A DNA stretch of 64,000 nt from Variovorax sp. PAMC26660 (lineage in GTDB: Bacteria > Pseudomonadota > Gammaproteobacteria > Burkholderiales > Burkholderiaceae_C), in the NCBI RefSeq assembly GCF_014302995.1, contig NZ_CP060295.1:4579501-4643500 (forward strand), in the 5' to 3' direction. This document shows positions 1-7,906 of the stretch, one piece after another (within the stretch, counting starts at the first letter, position 1; the number at the start of each line of letters is the position of its first letter). The position numbers and the translations under genes were made by a program. Under the pieces are notes generated by a model. It saw only the letters and a list, made by a program, of their open reading frames with translations, ran no database searches and was not told the origin of the DNA.

Positions 1-1
1 T

Positions 2-247
2 GCGCTGTGGACCCCCAACACGCTGGTGCCTTTGTCGTTGCCAACCCTGAAGTGCGGAAGCGAAGACGAAAAGGCGGTTTGGCTGATCACTGAGGTGGCC
101 TATCGCCGCGACAACGCGGGCACGAAGTGCGGGCTGACCGTCATGCGGCCCGAGGCGTTCCTGCCGCTTCCCATCATCCAACTGCCGACCTTCGCAGACA
201 TCCCTGTGAATCCCGGCATCGGCTGGGGCAATGAGGTGCGAAATTGA
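2..247 (+). CDS. Mu gp44-like baseplate hub protein, C-terminal end (partial)
   Basis: The reading frame is open from the first base of the window and stops at 247, so only about 81 C-terminal residues are visible. They contain a W-x-PN-x-LV segment, an 'LITEVAYRRD' strand and an LTVMRPEAF strand, the pattern at the end of Mu gp44/P baseplate hub proteins. The position just upstream of a gp45 homologue supports this. The stop TGA overlaps the next gene's TTG start (TTGA), which suggests translational coupling. The N-terminus lies outside the window, so domain completeness cannot be judged. Confidence 0.72.
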   Translation, partial: ALWTPNTLVPLSLPTLKCGSEDEKAVWLITEVAYRRDNAGTKCGLTVMRPEAFLPLPIIQLPTFADIPVNPGIGWGNEVRN

Positions 248-921
248 ACGAAGAGATCAAGAAGCTGTGGCGGCGCGTGCAGCTGGTGGTCAGTCGCGGC
301 CGCATCACGACCACTGACGACAGCGGAGCGGTGCAGAAGGTGCAGATCCAGATCGGAGAGCTCGAAACGCGCGACACCACGCCGCGCGTCGCTGAATACG
401 GCTTCACGTCGAACCCGCTGCCCGGATGCCACGGCGTGGTGATCTTCGTGGGCGGCGATCGGTCGAACGGCGTGATCATTGGCACGAACGACCAGACCGC
501 GCGCCTGAAGAATCTAAAACCGGGCGAGGTAGCGATCTACGACGACCAGGGACAGTCGATTTGGCTCAAGCGCACTGGCATTGAAGTCGACGGGGCAGGG
601 TTGCCCATGCTCTTCCACAACACGCCATCGATCACGTTCAAGGTCGGCAACTTCGTGCGCTTTGAGACGCCGCGGGTTGAGACCACGCAGTTGCTGCAGT
701 CGATGCAGTTGACGACAGGCGGCGTATCCGGCGGCGTTGGTCTTCCCATCGCCGCGATGACCAACGGGACGATCAATTTCAACAACGTTGCTTCCAACTA
801 CCAGAGCTGCACCACAACTTACGTCGGCAGCACGATCACATCGGACGGCCACATCATCGACCACCGCGAGACGCACAGCGGAGTCCAGACTGGTCCCAAC
901 AACACTGGGCAGAGCGTATGA
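244..921 (+). CDS. Mu gp45-like baseplate assembly protein V (tail spike)
   Basis: A 225-residue protein of the Mu gp45 / P2 gpV family, the trimeric membrane-piercing spike under the baseplate of contractile tails. The N-terminus (MNEEIKKLWRRVQLVVSRGRI) and the following OB-fold-like region are typical. The C-terminus is a strand-rich needle ending in HIIDHRETHSGVQTG, with the His-rich metal-binding pattern of spike tips. The start is a TTG at 244 that overlaps the upstream stop and is preceded by GAGGTG; the usual N-terminal residues begin there. It heads an overlapping run gp45-gp46-gp47-gp48. Confidence 0.9.
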   Translation: MNEEIKKLWRRVQLVVSRGRITTTDDSGAVQKVQIQIGELETRDTTPRVAEYGFTSNPLPGCHGVVIFVGGDRSNGVIIGTNDQTARLKNLKPGEVAIYDDQGQSIWLKRTGIEVDGAGLPMLFHNTPSITFKVGNFVRFETPRVETTQLLQSMQLTTGGVSGGVGLPIAAMTNGTINFNNVASNYQSCTTTYVGSTITSDGHIIDHRETHSGVQTGPNNTGQSV

Positions 922-1364
922 GCGATACCACCACTGTCTGGGTGCCTGCGCTCGGGCGCGGCGACTGGGTGCTGCAGGGGGCAGACCTGCAGACTGGCGA
1001 CGACCTGATCACGGCCGTGCTCATCAGTCTGTTCACCGACCGCATCGCGAACGAGGACGACGAGATCCCTGACGGCACCAGCGACCCGCGCGGCTGGTGG
1101 GCCGACGCCGGCGAGCGCTACCCCATCGGCTCGCGCCTGTGGCTGCTCTCGCGTGAGAAACAAACGAACGACACCGCCACGCGGGCCCGGGACTACATCG
1201 TCGAGTCGCTGCAGTGGCTGATCGACGACGGCGTGGTCGCGCGGTTCGACGTCGACGTGGCTTGGGTTGCGCAGAGCAATCTCGGCGCCCAGATCGTTGC
1301 CAACCGAGTCGACGGTACCACCGTCGCAATGAACTTCGCCTCTGTCTGGCAAGGAATCAACTGA
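918..1364 (+). CDS. Mu gp46-like phage baseplate protein
   Basis: A 148-residue protein resembling the phage GP46 family, the small baseplate wedge protein (like P2 W / T4 gp25) of Mu-type tails. The central DPRGWWAD and PIGSRLWLLSREK motifs are characteristic, followed by a helix with WLIDDGVVARFDVD. Its ATG overlaps the gp45 stop by four bases (ATGA), and its own stop overlaps the next ATG by one base. It is part of the late morphogenesis operon. Confidence 0.9.
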   Translation: MSDTTTVWVPALGRGDWVLQGADLQTGDDLITAVLISLFTDRIANEDDEIPDGTSDPRGWWADAGERYPIGSRLWLLSREKQTNDTATRARDYIVESLQWLIDDGVVARFDVDVAWVAQSNLGAQIVANRVDGTTVAMNFASVWQGIN

Positions 1365-2491
1365 TGCCGTACTCCCGACCAAAGCTCAGCGAGCTGAAGA
1401 ACCTGGTGGCGCGCGACATTGAGTCGTCGCTACCAGGCGCTGACGCATTGCTGCGGTTCTCCAACATCGGCGCCACGGGCAACGCCCAAGCCAACCTCTC
1501 ACACTTGCATTATGGCTATCTCGACTGGATCGCGCAGCAGGCAGTGCCGTGGACTGCAACCGGTGAATTCCTCGAAGCGTGGGCCGGCCTGAAGGGCGTG
1601 ATTCGCAAGGCAACGGCGCAAGCCAGTGGCAGCGCATCGTTTCCCGGCGTGATTGGGACTGTGCTGCCGGCCGGCACTTCGATCGTCCGCGGCGACGGCC
1701 TCACTTACACGTCGAACGCCGACGCCACGGTCGACGGTACCGGTTTCGTGACCGTGGTGGCGACCGCAGTTTCGGACCCCGCGGGCCTCGTGGGCGCCAA
1801 CGGCAATGCGGCGGTCGGTGTAGTCCTCACGCTGGGCGCATCCATCCCTGGCATCCAATCTGGCGGCGTTGCTGCCACTGCGTTCACCGGGGGCGCGGAC
1901 GTTGAGCAAGACGACAGCTTGCGCACACGCATGCTCGCGGCCTACCAGAAGCCTCCGCAAGGGGGCAGCGCAGACGACTATGTGAAATGGGCGACGGCTG
2001 TGCCCGGCGTGACACGCGCGTGGTGCAAGCCGCGCGGCTTCGGTGATGGCACCGTCGTGGTCTACACGATGTTCGACCAGGCCGAAGCGGCGTTCGGCGG
2101 CTTCCCGCAGGGAACCAACGGCACGGCCACCGGCGAGGACCGCGCGGCGCACGCGACGGGTGATCAGCTTGCAGTAGCCAATGCGATCTTTCCGCTGCAG
2201 CCGGTCACGGCGCTTGTTTATTCGTGTGCCGCGACCGCGTTCCCGGTCAACTTCACCATCACCGGCCTGACTTCTGCGAGCTTGGTGACGAGGGCGCTGA
2301 TCGCGGCGGCCATCGACGGCGTCTTCTACCTGGAGGGCACTCCGACCGGCGGGACCGTTGCGCTGTCGCTGATCGAGTCGGCCATCGCTGCGATCTCCGG
2401 CACCAAGGGTTTCGTCATCACCGTGCCCTCCGGCAACATCGCGACCGCCCTGGGCTTTCTGCCGGTGCGCGGGACCGTCACCTACCCCTGA
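1364..2491 (+). CDS. Mu gp47-like baseplate J protein
   Basis: A 375-residue baseplate J family protein (Mu gp47 / P2 J / T4 gp6-like), which forms the baseplate wedge. The N-terminus contains LKNLVARDIESSLPGADA; the middle contains GGADVEQDDSLRTRMLAAYQKPPQGG followed by WATAVPGVTRAW, the diagnostic J-family block. ATG 1364 is chosen because it overlaps the gp46 stop and gives a family-length protein. A longer open frame upstream to 1214 lies inside gp46 and is not credible. Confidence 0.92.
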   Translation: MPYSRPKLSELKNLVARDIESSLPGADALLRFSNIGATGNAQANLSHLHYGYLDWIAQQAVPWTATGEFLEAWAGLKGVIRKATAQASGSASFPGVIGTVLPAGTSIVRGDGLTYTSNADATVDGTGFVTVVATAVSDPAGLVGANGNAAVGVVLTLGASIPGIQSGGVAATAFTGGADVEQDDSLRTRMLAAYQKPPQGGSADDYVKWATAVPGVTRAWCKPRGFGDGTVVVYTMFDQAEAAFGGFPQGTNGTATGEDRAAHATGDQLAVANAIFPLQPVTALVYSCAATAFPVNFTITGLTSASLVTRALIAAAIDGVFYLEGTPTGGTVALSLIESAIAAISGTKGFVITVPSGNIATALGFLPVRGTVTYP

Positions 2492-2494
2492 CCC

Positions 2495-3091
2495 ATGAGC
2501 GCACCGCAATACAGCGCCGCAGACTATCTGGCGGCGCTTCAGTCGTTGATGCCGCGTGGCCGAGTCTGGCCGCGCGATGGCGACGCGACGCTGACAAAGC
2601 TGCTGGCAGGCCTGACGCCGGTCTACGCGCGCCAGAACGCGCGATCGAACCAGTTGCTGGTCGACGCCTTCCCCGCTTCAACACTCGAACTGTTGCCTGA
2701 GTGGGAAGAAACGCTCGGCCTGCCGGATCCGTGCGCGGGCCTGTCCCCGAGCGTGGCGCAACGTCGTGCGCAGGTCGTGGCCAGGCTGATCGCCGTGGGC
2801 GGCCAGTCGGCGCCGTATTACATCGCCTACGCGCTTGCTTTGGGCTACGTCATCACGATCAAGAACTTCTTGCCTGCTCGGGTCGGAATGCTCCGGGCCG
2901 GCGATCCGCTGCGTGGCCCTGCATGGGCGCACGCCTGGCAGGTCAATGCGCCGCTGAACACGGTGCAACGCATGCAAGTCGGCACTGGCCGCGCTGGTGA
3001 TGCGCTTGCTGTGTGGGGCAACGCAGTTCTTGAATGCGCTCTGCGCGAGGTGATGCCCGCACATACCGTTCTGATTTTTTCCTACACCTGA
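2495..3091 (+). CDS. Mu gp48-like (DUF2313/YmfQ) tail protein
   Basis: A 198-residue homologue of Mu gp48 / YmfQ (DUF2313), which links baseplate and tail fibre in Mu-like tails. The N-terminus SAADYLAALQSLMPRGRVWPRD and the LLPEWEETLGLPD motif are the family's hallmarks. It starts three bases after the gp47 stop and is followed by the tail-fibre gene, the expected Mu order. Confidence 0.9.
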   Translation: MSAPQYSAADYLAALQSLMPRGRVWPRDGDATLTKLLAGLTPVYARQNARSNQLLVDAFPASTLELLPEWEETLGLPDPCAGLSPSVAQRRAQVVARLIAVGGQSAPYYIAYALALGYVITIKNFLPARVGMLRAGDPLRGPAWAHAWQVNAPLNTVQRMQVGTGRAGDALAVWGNAVLECALREVMPAHTVLIFSYT

Positions 3092-3100
3092 GGACCTTCT

Positions 3101-4408
3101 ATGTTCGCAATCGACGACCCGACCGCGGTAGCGGTAATGCCTGCGCCCGAGGGGGCAGGAACACCCGGCTTCTGGACAGAGGGCAATCCGGCACTCGGCC
3201 AAGCCGCGACTTATGTGCGCGCTTCGTTTCTCAACATGCTTCAGTCGGAGCTGCTGAACATCCTCACAGCGGCCGGCGTGACGCCGAGCAAAACGACCTA
3301 CGACCAGTTGTTGACGAGCTTTCGCTCGAACGCGCTGGTGACGGCGAACGACACGGGGCCGGCGAATGCCTGTGCCATTGCCTACACGCCAGCTATCACT
3401 ACGCTGACCGATGGCATGGTCTTGTGGTTCAAGGCAGCAGCAGCAAACACCGGAGCAACAACGCTCGCCGTAAATGCTGTCGGCGTGAAGAACGTTGTTG
3501 GTGGAGCGCACGCGCCGTTGCAAGGCGGTGAGATCGTCGTCGGTGGCAAGTGCATGGTCGTCTGGAATGCCGCGATCCCGGCTTTTGTCTTGATCGAGTG
3601 CACTGGCGCCGCGCTGCAAGTCGCACCGGCCACAAAGGCGAGTCATGCGCCACAGATGTCTCAGGTCGCCGGCGTCGTCGGCAGCGTGCGCAACCTGCGT
3701 GCCGGCCTCGCGGCGGCCAGCGCCACCTGCGCATTCACTGCCGACGAGGTGATCGTAGAAACCGCCCTTGGCGGCACGCGCTATTGCCTGCCGAGCTTCA
3801 ACAAGACGATCAACCTGGCCACGACGGGCGCGGGCGCCATGGACGCCGGCACTGCGCCCGTGTCCGGCTGGGTGGCGATCTACGCCATCTACAACCCGGC
3901 TACCGGCGTGTCGAACGTGCTGGCAGCAAACGCCACTGCCGCGGCGGCGCCCGAGGTCTATGGCGGCGCGAACATGCCGAGCGGTTACACCGCATCGGCC
4001 CTGATCAGCGTGTTGCCTACCACAGCGGGCAGCCTGCTCGGAGTCTTCCAGCAGTTCGACCGCCGAGTCGATTACTACGCTCTTGTACTTAATTCGAGCA
4101 CGCCCACTGGATTCGCCTCCACGTCGCTCGCTAGCTGCGTCCCGCGCAATGCAAAGAGCTGGCGCGGAAACGGCGCGATGGCGAGCTCGACGACGTCCTT
4201 CATGGCTTTTTCCGCCTGCCCCACCGTCACTGGCATCGGCACCCCGGGGTACGTGGCGGCCCAAACCGTTTCCGTTGGCGCGGGCGGGACTGTGGGCGGC
4301 ACGATTCCCGATACACCGATCGTCACGCCGCAGACGACCTTCTATGCGTGGTCCAACGGCGCCGGCACCGGGACGCTCACCCTCAACAGTTACGGCTACG
4401 GCTTCTAA
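3101..4408 (+). CDS. Phage tail fibre protein
   Basis: A 435-residue protein that sits where Mu encodes its fibre. The N-terminal part (about 1-90, with FWTEGNPALGQAATYV and SELLNILTAAGVTPSKTTYDQLL) resembles the baseplate-attachment domain of many prophage fibres. The rest is Ala/Gly/Thr-rich and of low complexity, ending in aromatic-rich strands (FYAWSNGAGTGTLTLNSYGYGF), as in receptor-binding tips. Receptor specificity cannot be predicted. GAGGA lies just before ATG 3101. Confidence 0.82.
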   Translation: MFAIDDPTAVAVMPAPEGAGTPGFWTEGNPALGQAATYVRASFLNMLQSELLNILTAAGVTPSKTTYDQLLTSFRSNALVTANDTGPANACAIAYTPAITTLTDGMVLWFKAAAANTGATTLAVNAVGVKNVVGGAHAPLQGGEIVVGGKCMVVWNAAIPAFVLIECTGAALQVAPATKASHAPQMSQVAGVVGSVRNLRAGLAAASATCAFTADEVIVETALGGTRYCLPSFNKTINLATTGAGAMDAGTAPVSGWVAIYAIYNPATGVSNVLAANATAAAAPEVYGGANMPSGYTASALISVLPTTAGSLLGVFQQFDRRVDYYALVLNSSTPTGFASTSLASCVPRNAKSWRGNGAMASSTTSFMAFSACPTVTGIGTPGYVAAQTVSVGAGGTVGGTIPDTPIVTPQTTFYAWSNGAGTGTLTLNSYGYGF

Positions 4409-4419
4409 AAGGAATCATC

Positions 4420-4590
4420 ATGGCAATCGTCATTGTCGAATTCACCGACGACACCGAGACCACCATCAAGGCCTCGTATTCGGCCCCACAAGACCCGGCC
4501 GACCATCCCCACATGGGCGAGGTCGAGGAGGACGATCCGCGCTACGTCGCCTTCATGGCGCTGTTTCCACCAAGCAACCCTTGGGGCTGA
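4420..4590 (+). CDS. Small hypothetical phage protein downstream of the tail fibre
   Basis: A 56-residue acidic protein (MAIVIVEFTDDTETTIKASY...), 11 bases after the fibre stop and preceded by AAGGAA. In Mu-like phages this slot usually holds a small fibre-assembly or tail-associated protein, but no known family is recognised. A strong terminator follows, so it closes the tail operon. Confidence 0.65.
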   Translation: MAIVIVEFTDDTETTIKASYSAPQDPADHPHMGEVEEDDPRYVAFMALFPPSNPWG

Positions 4591-4612
4591 ACTGCTGGCC
4601 CAATCCAAATCC

Positions 4613-4637
4613 AACCCGCTTCGGCGGGTTTTCTTTT
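4613..4637 (+). terminator. Rho-independent terminator of the tail operon
   Basis: A perfect 7-bp stem AACCCGC / GCGGGTT closes a TTCG tetraloop (C-UUCG-G, an extra-stable loop) and is followed by TTTCTTTT. It lies 22 bases after the stop of the last tail gene. Confidence 0.88.
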
Positions 4638-4652
4638 GCCTGAAAGGAACGC

Positions 4653-4697
4653 ATGAGCCACGACACCCCTTCTGACCTCCAGCCATTCGGATCATGA
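4653..4697 (+). CDS. Possible 14-residue leader peptide before the lysis block
   Basis: ATG 4653 has a good ribosome-binding site (AAAGGAA) and opens a 14-codon frame (MSHDTPSDLQPFGS). Its TGA overlaps the ATG of the next gene (ATGA at 4694-4697), which otherwise has no clear binding site of its own. It may be a translational-coupling leader rather than a functional peptide. Confidence 0.3.
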   Translation: MSHDTPSDLQPFGS

Positions 4698-5041
4698 AGA
4701 TGGACCTCGACAACCCAAGCACGTGGCTCACTGGTGGCGCCGGCACGGTCATCTTGGTAATCGCCTACAAGTTCCTGTGGCCGGTACTCAGCTCGGCATT
4801 GAACTCGGCTGTCACAAATGCTCGCACCGGAGACCAGCTCATGAAGCAGGTGATGGAGGAGCGCGATCGAGCGGTCGAGCGCGCTGACGCTGCTGACAAG
4901 CGGGTGGAAGCCATGGTGCGAGAGCTATACAGCTTGAAGAACAGCGTCGATTTGCTGACCTTCCAACTGAAGGTTGCCAACGAGAAGATCGACACGCTGA
5001 CTTCCGAAGTCCGTCGACTGGAAGGAGGCGGTCATGAGTGA
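4694..5041 (+). CDS. Phage membrane protein with C-terminal coiled coil
   Basis: A 115-residue protein of unknown function. Residues about 13-32 form one hydrophobic segment (GGAGTVILVIAYKFLWPVL). Residues about 50-110 are a charged heptad-rich helix (ERDRAVERADAADKRVEAMV...). It opens a tightly overlapping lysis-type block, so a holin or regulator role is possible but not shown. Either ATG 4694 or ATG 4700 could be used; 4694 overlaps the leader ORF. Confidence 0.7.
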   Translation: MKMDLDNPSTWLTGGAGTVILVIAYKFLWPVLSSALNSAVTNARTGDQLMKQVMEERDRAVERADAADKRVEAMVRELYSLKNSVDLLTFQLKVANEKIDTLTSEVRRLEGGGHE

Positions 5042-5492
5042 AATGGTCCAAAAGTTCCGCTACTACAGCGGGCACATCAAGGTGTTCTTCGCGCTGGCCG
5101 GGATTCTGCTCGCGGGCGCGTTGCTCGGTGGTACCGGTGTGTCTGCCTATTACCGGGAGACGTTGCAGCAAGAGCGCGAGGTCAACCGCGGCATGTTCGT
5201 CGACCTGGCAGGGAAGATGGACGAGATCACCAAGCGTCTCGATGGCATGGTCAATAGCCAGGCGACTACTGCGGGCCGGCTGCAGGACACCACCACCGCA
5301 GTGAGCGAGGTTGTCGGCAAGGTCGATGCAGCAGCGGACAAGGCCGACAAGGTGGCGAAAGCGGTGATCGTGCAGGCAGCCAAGGTGGCGAAGGCGATTC
5401 CTGCGCATGCACCTCAAGCCACTGTGCAGCCCGAAGTCGTCAACCGCGAAATCCGACGTGCCAACGAACGCATGCAGGAGCATCGGAAATGA
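5034..5492 (+). CDS. Inner-membrane coiled-coil protein (i-spanin-like)
   Basis: A 152-residue protein with one N-terminal membrane segment (about 18-38, FFALAGILLAGALLGGTGVSA) and a long periplasmic-type helix region (about 45-130, KMDEITKRLDG, KVDAAADKADKVAKAV). This is the topology of phage inner-membrane spanins. It overlaps the previous gene, and its stop overlaps the start of a small Pro-rich lipoprotein gene, the usual Rz/Rz1 partner layout. A separate Rz/Rz1 pair exists downstream, so the assignment is tentative. Confidence 0.6.
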   Translation: MSEMVQKFRYYSGHIKVFFALAGILLAGALLGGTGVSAYYRETLQQEREVNRGMFVDLAGKMDEITKRLDGMVNSQATTAGRLQDTTTAVSEVVGKVDAAADKADKVAKAVIVQAAKVAKAIPAHAPQATVQPEVVNREIRRANERMQEHRK

Positions 5493-5674
5493 AGCACCTC
5501 CTGCTGGCGTTCCTGCTGACTGGCTGCAGCACTCCGTCGGATCTGCGCTTGTGCCCGCCGTTGCCAGAACTGCCGCCGCGGCCTACAGCCGAACAGTCGG
5601 CCAATCACTACGCCGTTGTCATCCGCCTCTACGCACAGTGCGCTGGCGCCCCATCAACTGGAGATCATCCGTGA
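5489..5674 (+). CDS. Small Pro-rich lipoprotein (o-spanin-like)
   Basis: A 61-residue protein with a short signal and lipobox (MKHLLLAFLLTGC; L-T-G-C), then a Pro-rich stretch (CPPLPELPPRP), the architecture of Rz1-type outer-membrane spanins. It overlaps the upstream membrane protein by ATGA and the downstream gene by GTGA. With the preceding gene it could form a spanin pair. Confidence 0.6.
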   Translation: MKHLLLAFLLTGCSTPSDLRLCPPLPELPPRPTAEQSANHYAVVIRLYAQCAGAPSTGDHP

Positions 5675-6027
5675 ACAGTTTCAAAACCAAATTCTGGGCT
5701 TGGTACGACGCGCACATCGCTGCGGCTTGGTGGGCATCGACGGCGATGTGGACCGGCGTTGCGGCTGGCCTGGTGCAGTACATGCCTGACTGGATTCAGA
5801 CGGGCCTCGATCAGATGGACTTGCTCGGCGGTGTCTTCGCGTGGGACCAGCAGACCAAGATCCGAATCCAGGGCGCGCTGCTCTTCATCGTCCTCCCGAT
5901 CGCGAAGGCGTGGCGGCAGAACTTCATCCGAGCGAGGCAGCTCAAGCAGGCGGTGAAGACGGGTGAGGTCACGAGCGCCGTGGATACCGACCTGATCGAC
6001 ATCAACGTCGGAAAGGCCACGCAATGA
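5671..6027 (+). CDS. Phage membrane protein, holin candidate
   Basis: A 118-residue protein with two hydrophobic segments (about 17-40, AAAWWASTAMWTGVAAGLVQYMP, and about 67-84, IQGALLFIVLPIAKAW) and a charged C-terminal tail. Its position directly before the endolysin gene (ATGA overlap at 6024) suggests a holin, but no specific family is recognised. GTG 5671 is chosen because it overlaps the upstream stop. Confidence 0.6.
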   Translation: MNSFKTKFWAWYDAHIAAAWWASTAMWTGVAAGLVQYMPDWIQTGLDQMDLLGGVFAWDQQTKIRIQGALLFIVLPIAKAWRQNFIRARQLKQAVKTGEVTSAVDTDLIDINVGKATQ

Positions 6028-6578
6028 CCTCGAACCGCACAGCCTTCCTCGACATGCTCGGCGTGTCCGAAGGCACCAGCACCAGCCCGGCGACCCGGAA
6101 CAAGGGCTACGACGTGATCGTGACCGGCGTGGATGGCAAGCCCGAGACCTTCACCGACTACAGCACGCATCCGTTTGCCAACGGCCGGCCGTCGAAGGTC
6201 ATCAACAGCAAGGGGCTCACCTCGAACGCTTCGGGTCGCTACCAGTTCATGCTGAAGGACTGGGCGCACTACAAGTCCCTGCTGCACCTTGTTGACTTCG
6301 GCCCAGCATCGCAGGACCTGTGGGCGCTTCAGTTGATCCGGGAGCGGGGCGCGCTGCCGTTGATCGACGCCGGCAGCTTCGACCTGGCCGTAGCACGCGT
6401 GCGCAATCTCTGGGCGAGCCTGCCGGGCGCCGGCTATGGGCAGTTCGAGAACAGCCTGGACAAGCTGCGGGCAGCCTATCTGGCCGCTGGCGGCGAGCTT
6501 TACGCCCCTGCAGCGGCACCGCCGACCGAGGACACCGAGGACGATTCCGCGAGCTGGGGAAACGAGGTGCGCAGATGA
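6024..6578 (+). CDS. Lambda R-like endolysin (GH104 lytic transglycosylase)
   Basis: A 184-residue enzyme that cleaves the glycan strands of peptidoglycan at lysis. FLDMLGVSEGT places the catalytic Glu at residue 16. NKGYDVIV, FTDYSTHP, ASGRYQF and RNLWASLPGAGYGQFE are near-identical to conserved blocks of phage lambda R. No signal peptide is visible, so export would need the holin. The gene overlaps its neighbours on both sides by ATGA. Residues beyond about 155 form an acidic extension absent from lambda R. Confidence 0.93.
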   Translation: MTSNRTAFLDMLGVSEGTSTSPATRNKGYDVIVTGVDGKPETFTDYSTHPFANGRPSKVINSKGLTSNASGRYQFMLKDWAHYKSLLHLVDFGPASQDLWALQLIRERGALPLIDAGSFDLAVARVRNLWASLPGAGYGQFENSLDKLRAAYLAAGGELYAPAAAPPTEDTEDDSASWGNEVRR

Positions 6579-7180
6579 CCAAGATCTTCGACATCGTGCC
6601 AGGCTGGCTCTGGGCCATCTTCCTTGCGCTTGCGCTGGTCGCCGCATTCGGAGAGCGAGAGGTGGGCCAGCATTACAAGGCCGACGCCATCGTGCAGAAG
6701 GCGAACGTCACGGCGCTGTCGAGCGCCATCAAGACGCAAAAGGATGAAGCGGCGGCGACGCTGCGCACCATCAGCGCCAGCGTGCTGGCACAGCAGAAAA
6801 CCATCGATGCGGCCCACGCCGCGCAGGAGCAGAAAGATGCAACGAACGTTCAAGTGGTCGCAGGCCTTCAGTCGGGCCTGCGTGATGCTCTCGCTACTCG
6901 CGGTAGCCGCCTGTGCAACCCAGCCGCTGCCGGACGTGGGGGCAGTCGTGGTGGCGCCGCAGGTCAAGCTGCCGTCAGTGCCAGCGCTGGTGCAGCAGAC
7001 GCAGCCCAAGCCAGCGGGGTACTTTCAGCAGACGCTCAAGGACTTCTTGGACGGCTCATGAAGGAGGCCGATGACATCAACAACGCCTATGCCAGTAGCA
7101 AGGCAGACGGCCAGACCGTGCGCGGGCAGGGCGCGCCGGCCGACTACTCGCTCGGCGGAGGAAAGTTGCCCACCAAGTAG
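6575..7180 (+). CDS. Rz-like inner-membrane spanin
   Basis: A 201-residue protein with one N-terminal membrane segment (about 9-27, PGWLWAIFLALALVAAFG) and a helical periplasmic region (about 30-110, KADAIVQKANVTALSSAIKTQKDE). This matches i-spanins, which join the inner to the outer membrane in the last step of lysis. The second half is Ala/Gly-rich because it is read over an embedded Rz1 frame. ATG 6575 overlaps the endolysin stop. A terminator follows 27 bases after the stop. Confidence 0.85.
   Translation: MTKIFDIVPGWLWAIFLALALVAAFGEREVGQHYKADAIVQKANVTALSSAIKTQKDEAAATLRTISASVLAQQKTIDAAHAAQEQKDATNVQVVAGLQSGLRDALATRGSRLCNPAAAGRGGSRGGAAGQAAVSASAGAADAAQASGVLSADAQGLLGRLMKEADDINNAYASSKADGQTVRGQGAPADYSLGGGKLPTK
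6837..7061 (+). CDS. Rz1-like outer-membrane spanin lipoprotein, embedded in Rz
   Basis: This gene lies entirely inside the Rz gene in another frame, as lambda Rz1 does. From ATG 6837 it encodes 74 residues; ATG 6885 would give 58. A signal and lipobox (MLSLLAVAAC) precede a Pro/Gln-rich mature part (PLPDVGAVVVAPQ, TQPKPAGYF). Many annotation pipelines drop embedded genes of this kind. The signal, the lipobox and its place beside an endolysin make it convincing. Confidence 0.82.
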   Translation: MQRTFKWSQAFSRACVMLSLLAVAACATQPLPDVGAVVVAPQVKLPSVPALVQQTQPKPAGYFQQTLKDFLDGS

Positions 7181-7207
7181 CGCATGCCGACCGCCGCCGG
7201 TTCATGT

Positions 7208-7234
7208 CCCCAGCCTTCGGGCTGGGGATTTTTT
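7208..7234 (+). terminator. Rho-independent terminator after Rz/Rz1
   Basis: A perfect 8-bp stem CCCCAGCC / GGCTGGGG closes a TTCG loop and is followed by ATTTTTT. It ends the lysis transcription unit. Confidence 0.9.
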
Positions 7235-7257
7235 CGTTTGGGCGCTATCCTTCGGGA

Positions 7258-7467
7258 ATGTCCAATGCCCACCTGGTCCGATACGTCACCCGCGTGGCCG
7301 GCATCGTCTCCTTGTTCATCCTGCTGGCGAAGCTGGGCGTGATGCTCGGGCTTTCGCCCTACGAACCCACTACGACCAACCAGATCGCCGCGGTGTTCGG
7401 GCTAGCGATCTGGCTGCAAGCGGAATGGGCCTGGCGCAAACAGTCGAGCGGCTCGCCGAAGCCATAG
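7258..7467 (+). CDS. Small two-helix membrane protein
   Basis: A 69-residue protein with two hydrophobic stretches (about 13-32, GIVSLFILLAKLGVMLGL, and about 43-57, IAAVFGLAIWLQAEW) joined by a polar loop. The family is not recognised. ATG 7258 is preferred over an upstream ATG that lies in the terminator. It is the last rightward phage gene and stands alone between the lysis terminator and the convergent hicB. Confidence 0.5.
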   Translation: MSNAHLVRYVTRVAGIVSLFILLAKLGVMLGLSPYEPTTTNQIAAVFGLAIWLQAEWAWRKQSSGSPKP

Positions 7468-7480
7468 CCGATCCTGACAG

Positions 7481-7906
7481 CTACGCCTTGCTCACCTTCA
7501 GCTCCAGCCGATAGCCCAGCGCACTGAAGGCCTGTGCCATCGTATCGATCTTCGTCGCGTGATGAAGATCCAGGATGCGCGTGACCTCCTGGGGTTTGAT
7601 CCCCATCGACCGGGCAATGTCGATGGGGCGTGCTTTCTTCTTCAGCACGATGTTTAGAAGCTCCACCTTCGACGCGACAGAGAGCGGAAGCTCAACCAGG
7701 CGCTCGTCCTTTTGGAGTGCGCTTGGTCGAGGAACCTCTCTGCCATCCTCAAAGTAGAAATCCATGGCCGTGACGAGAGCGTCAACGGCCATGGCTTGTG
7801 CTTCCTCTAACGTGTCTCCCTGCGTGATGGCCTCCGGTACGTCCCGAAAGGTGACCACAAAGCCGCCTTCATCCGCCGGCTCAAACTTAGCTGGAAATTT
7901 CAACAT
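7481..7906 (-). CDS. hicB: HicB-family antitoxin with C-terminal HTH
   Basis: A 141-residue antitoxin. Residues 1-60 show the HicB partial RNase-H-like fold (MLKFPAKFEPADEGGFVVTFRDVPEAITQGDTLEEA, ALVTAMDFYFEDGREVPRPS). Residues about 85-130 form an XRE-like HTH (ARPIDIARSMGIKPQEVTRILDL) that would bind the operon's operator. It neutralises the mRNA-cleaving toxin HicA encoded just upstream on the same strand. The pair lies at the prophage end, where it may stabilise the phage or act in exclusion. Confidence 0.93.
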   Translation of the reverse strand: MLKFPAKFEPADEGGFVVTFRDVPEAITQGDTLEEAQAMAVDALVTAMDFYFEDGREVPRPSALQKDERLVELPLSVASKVELLNIVLKKKARPIDIARSMGIKPQEVTRILDLHHATKIDTMAQAFSALGYRLELKVSKA

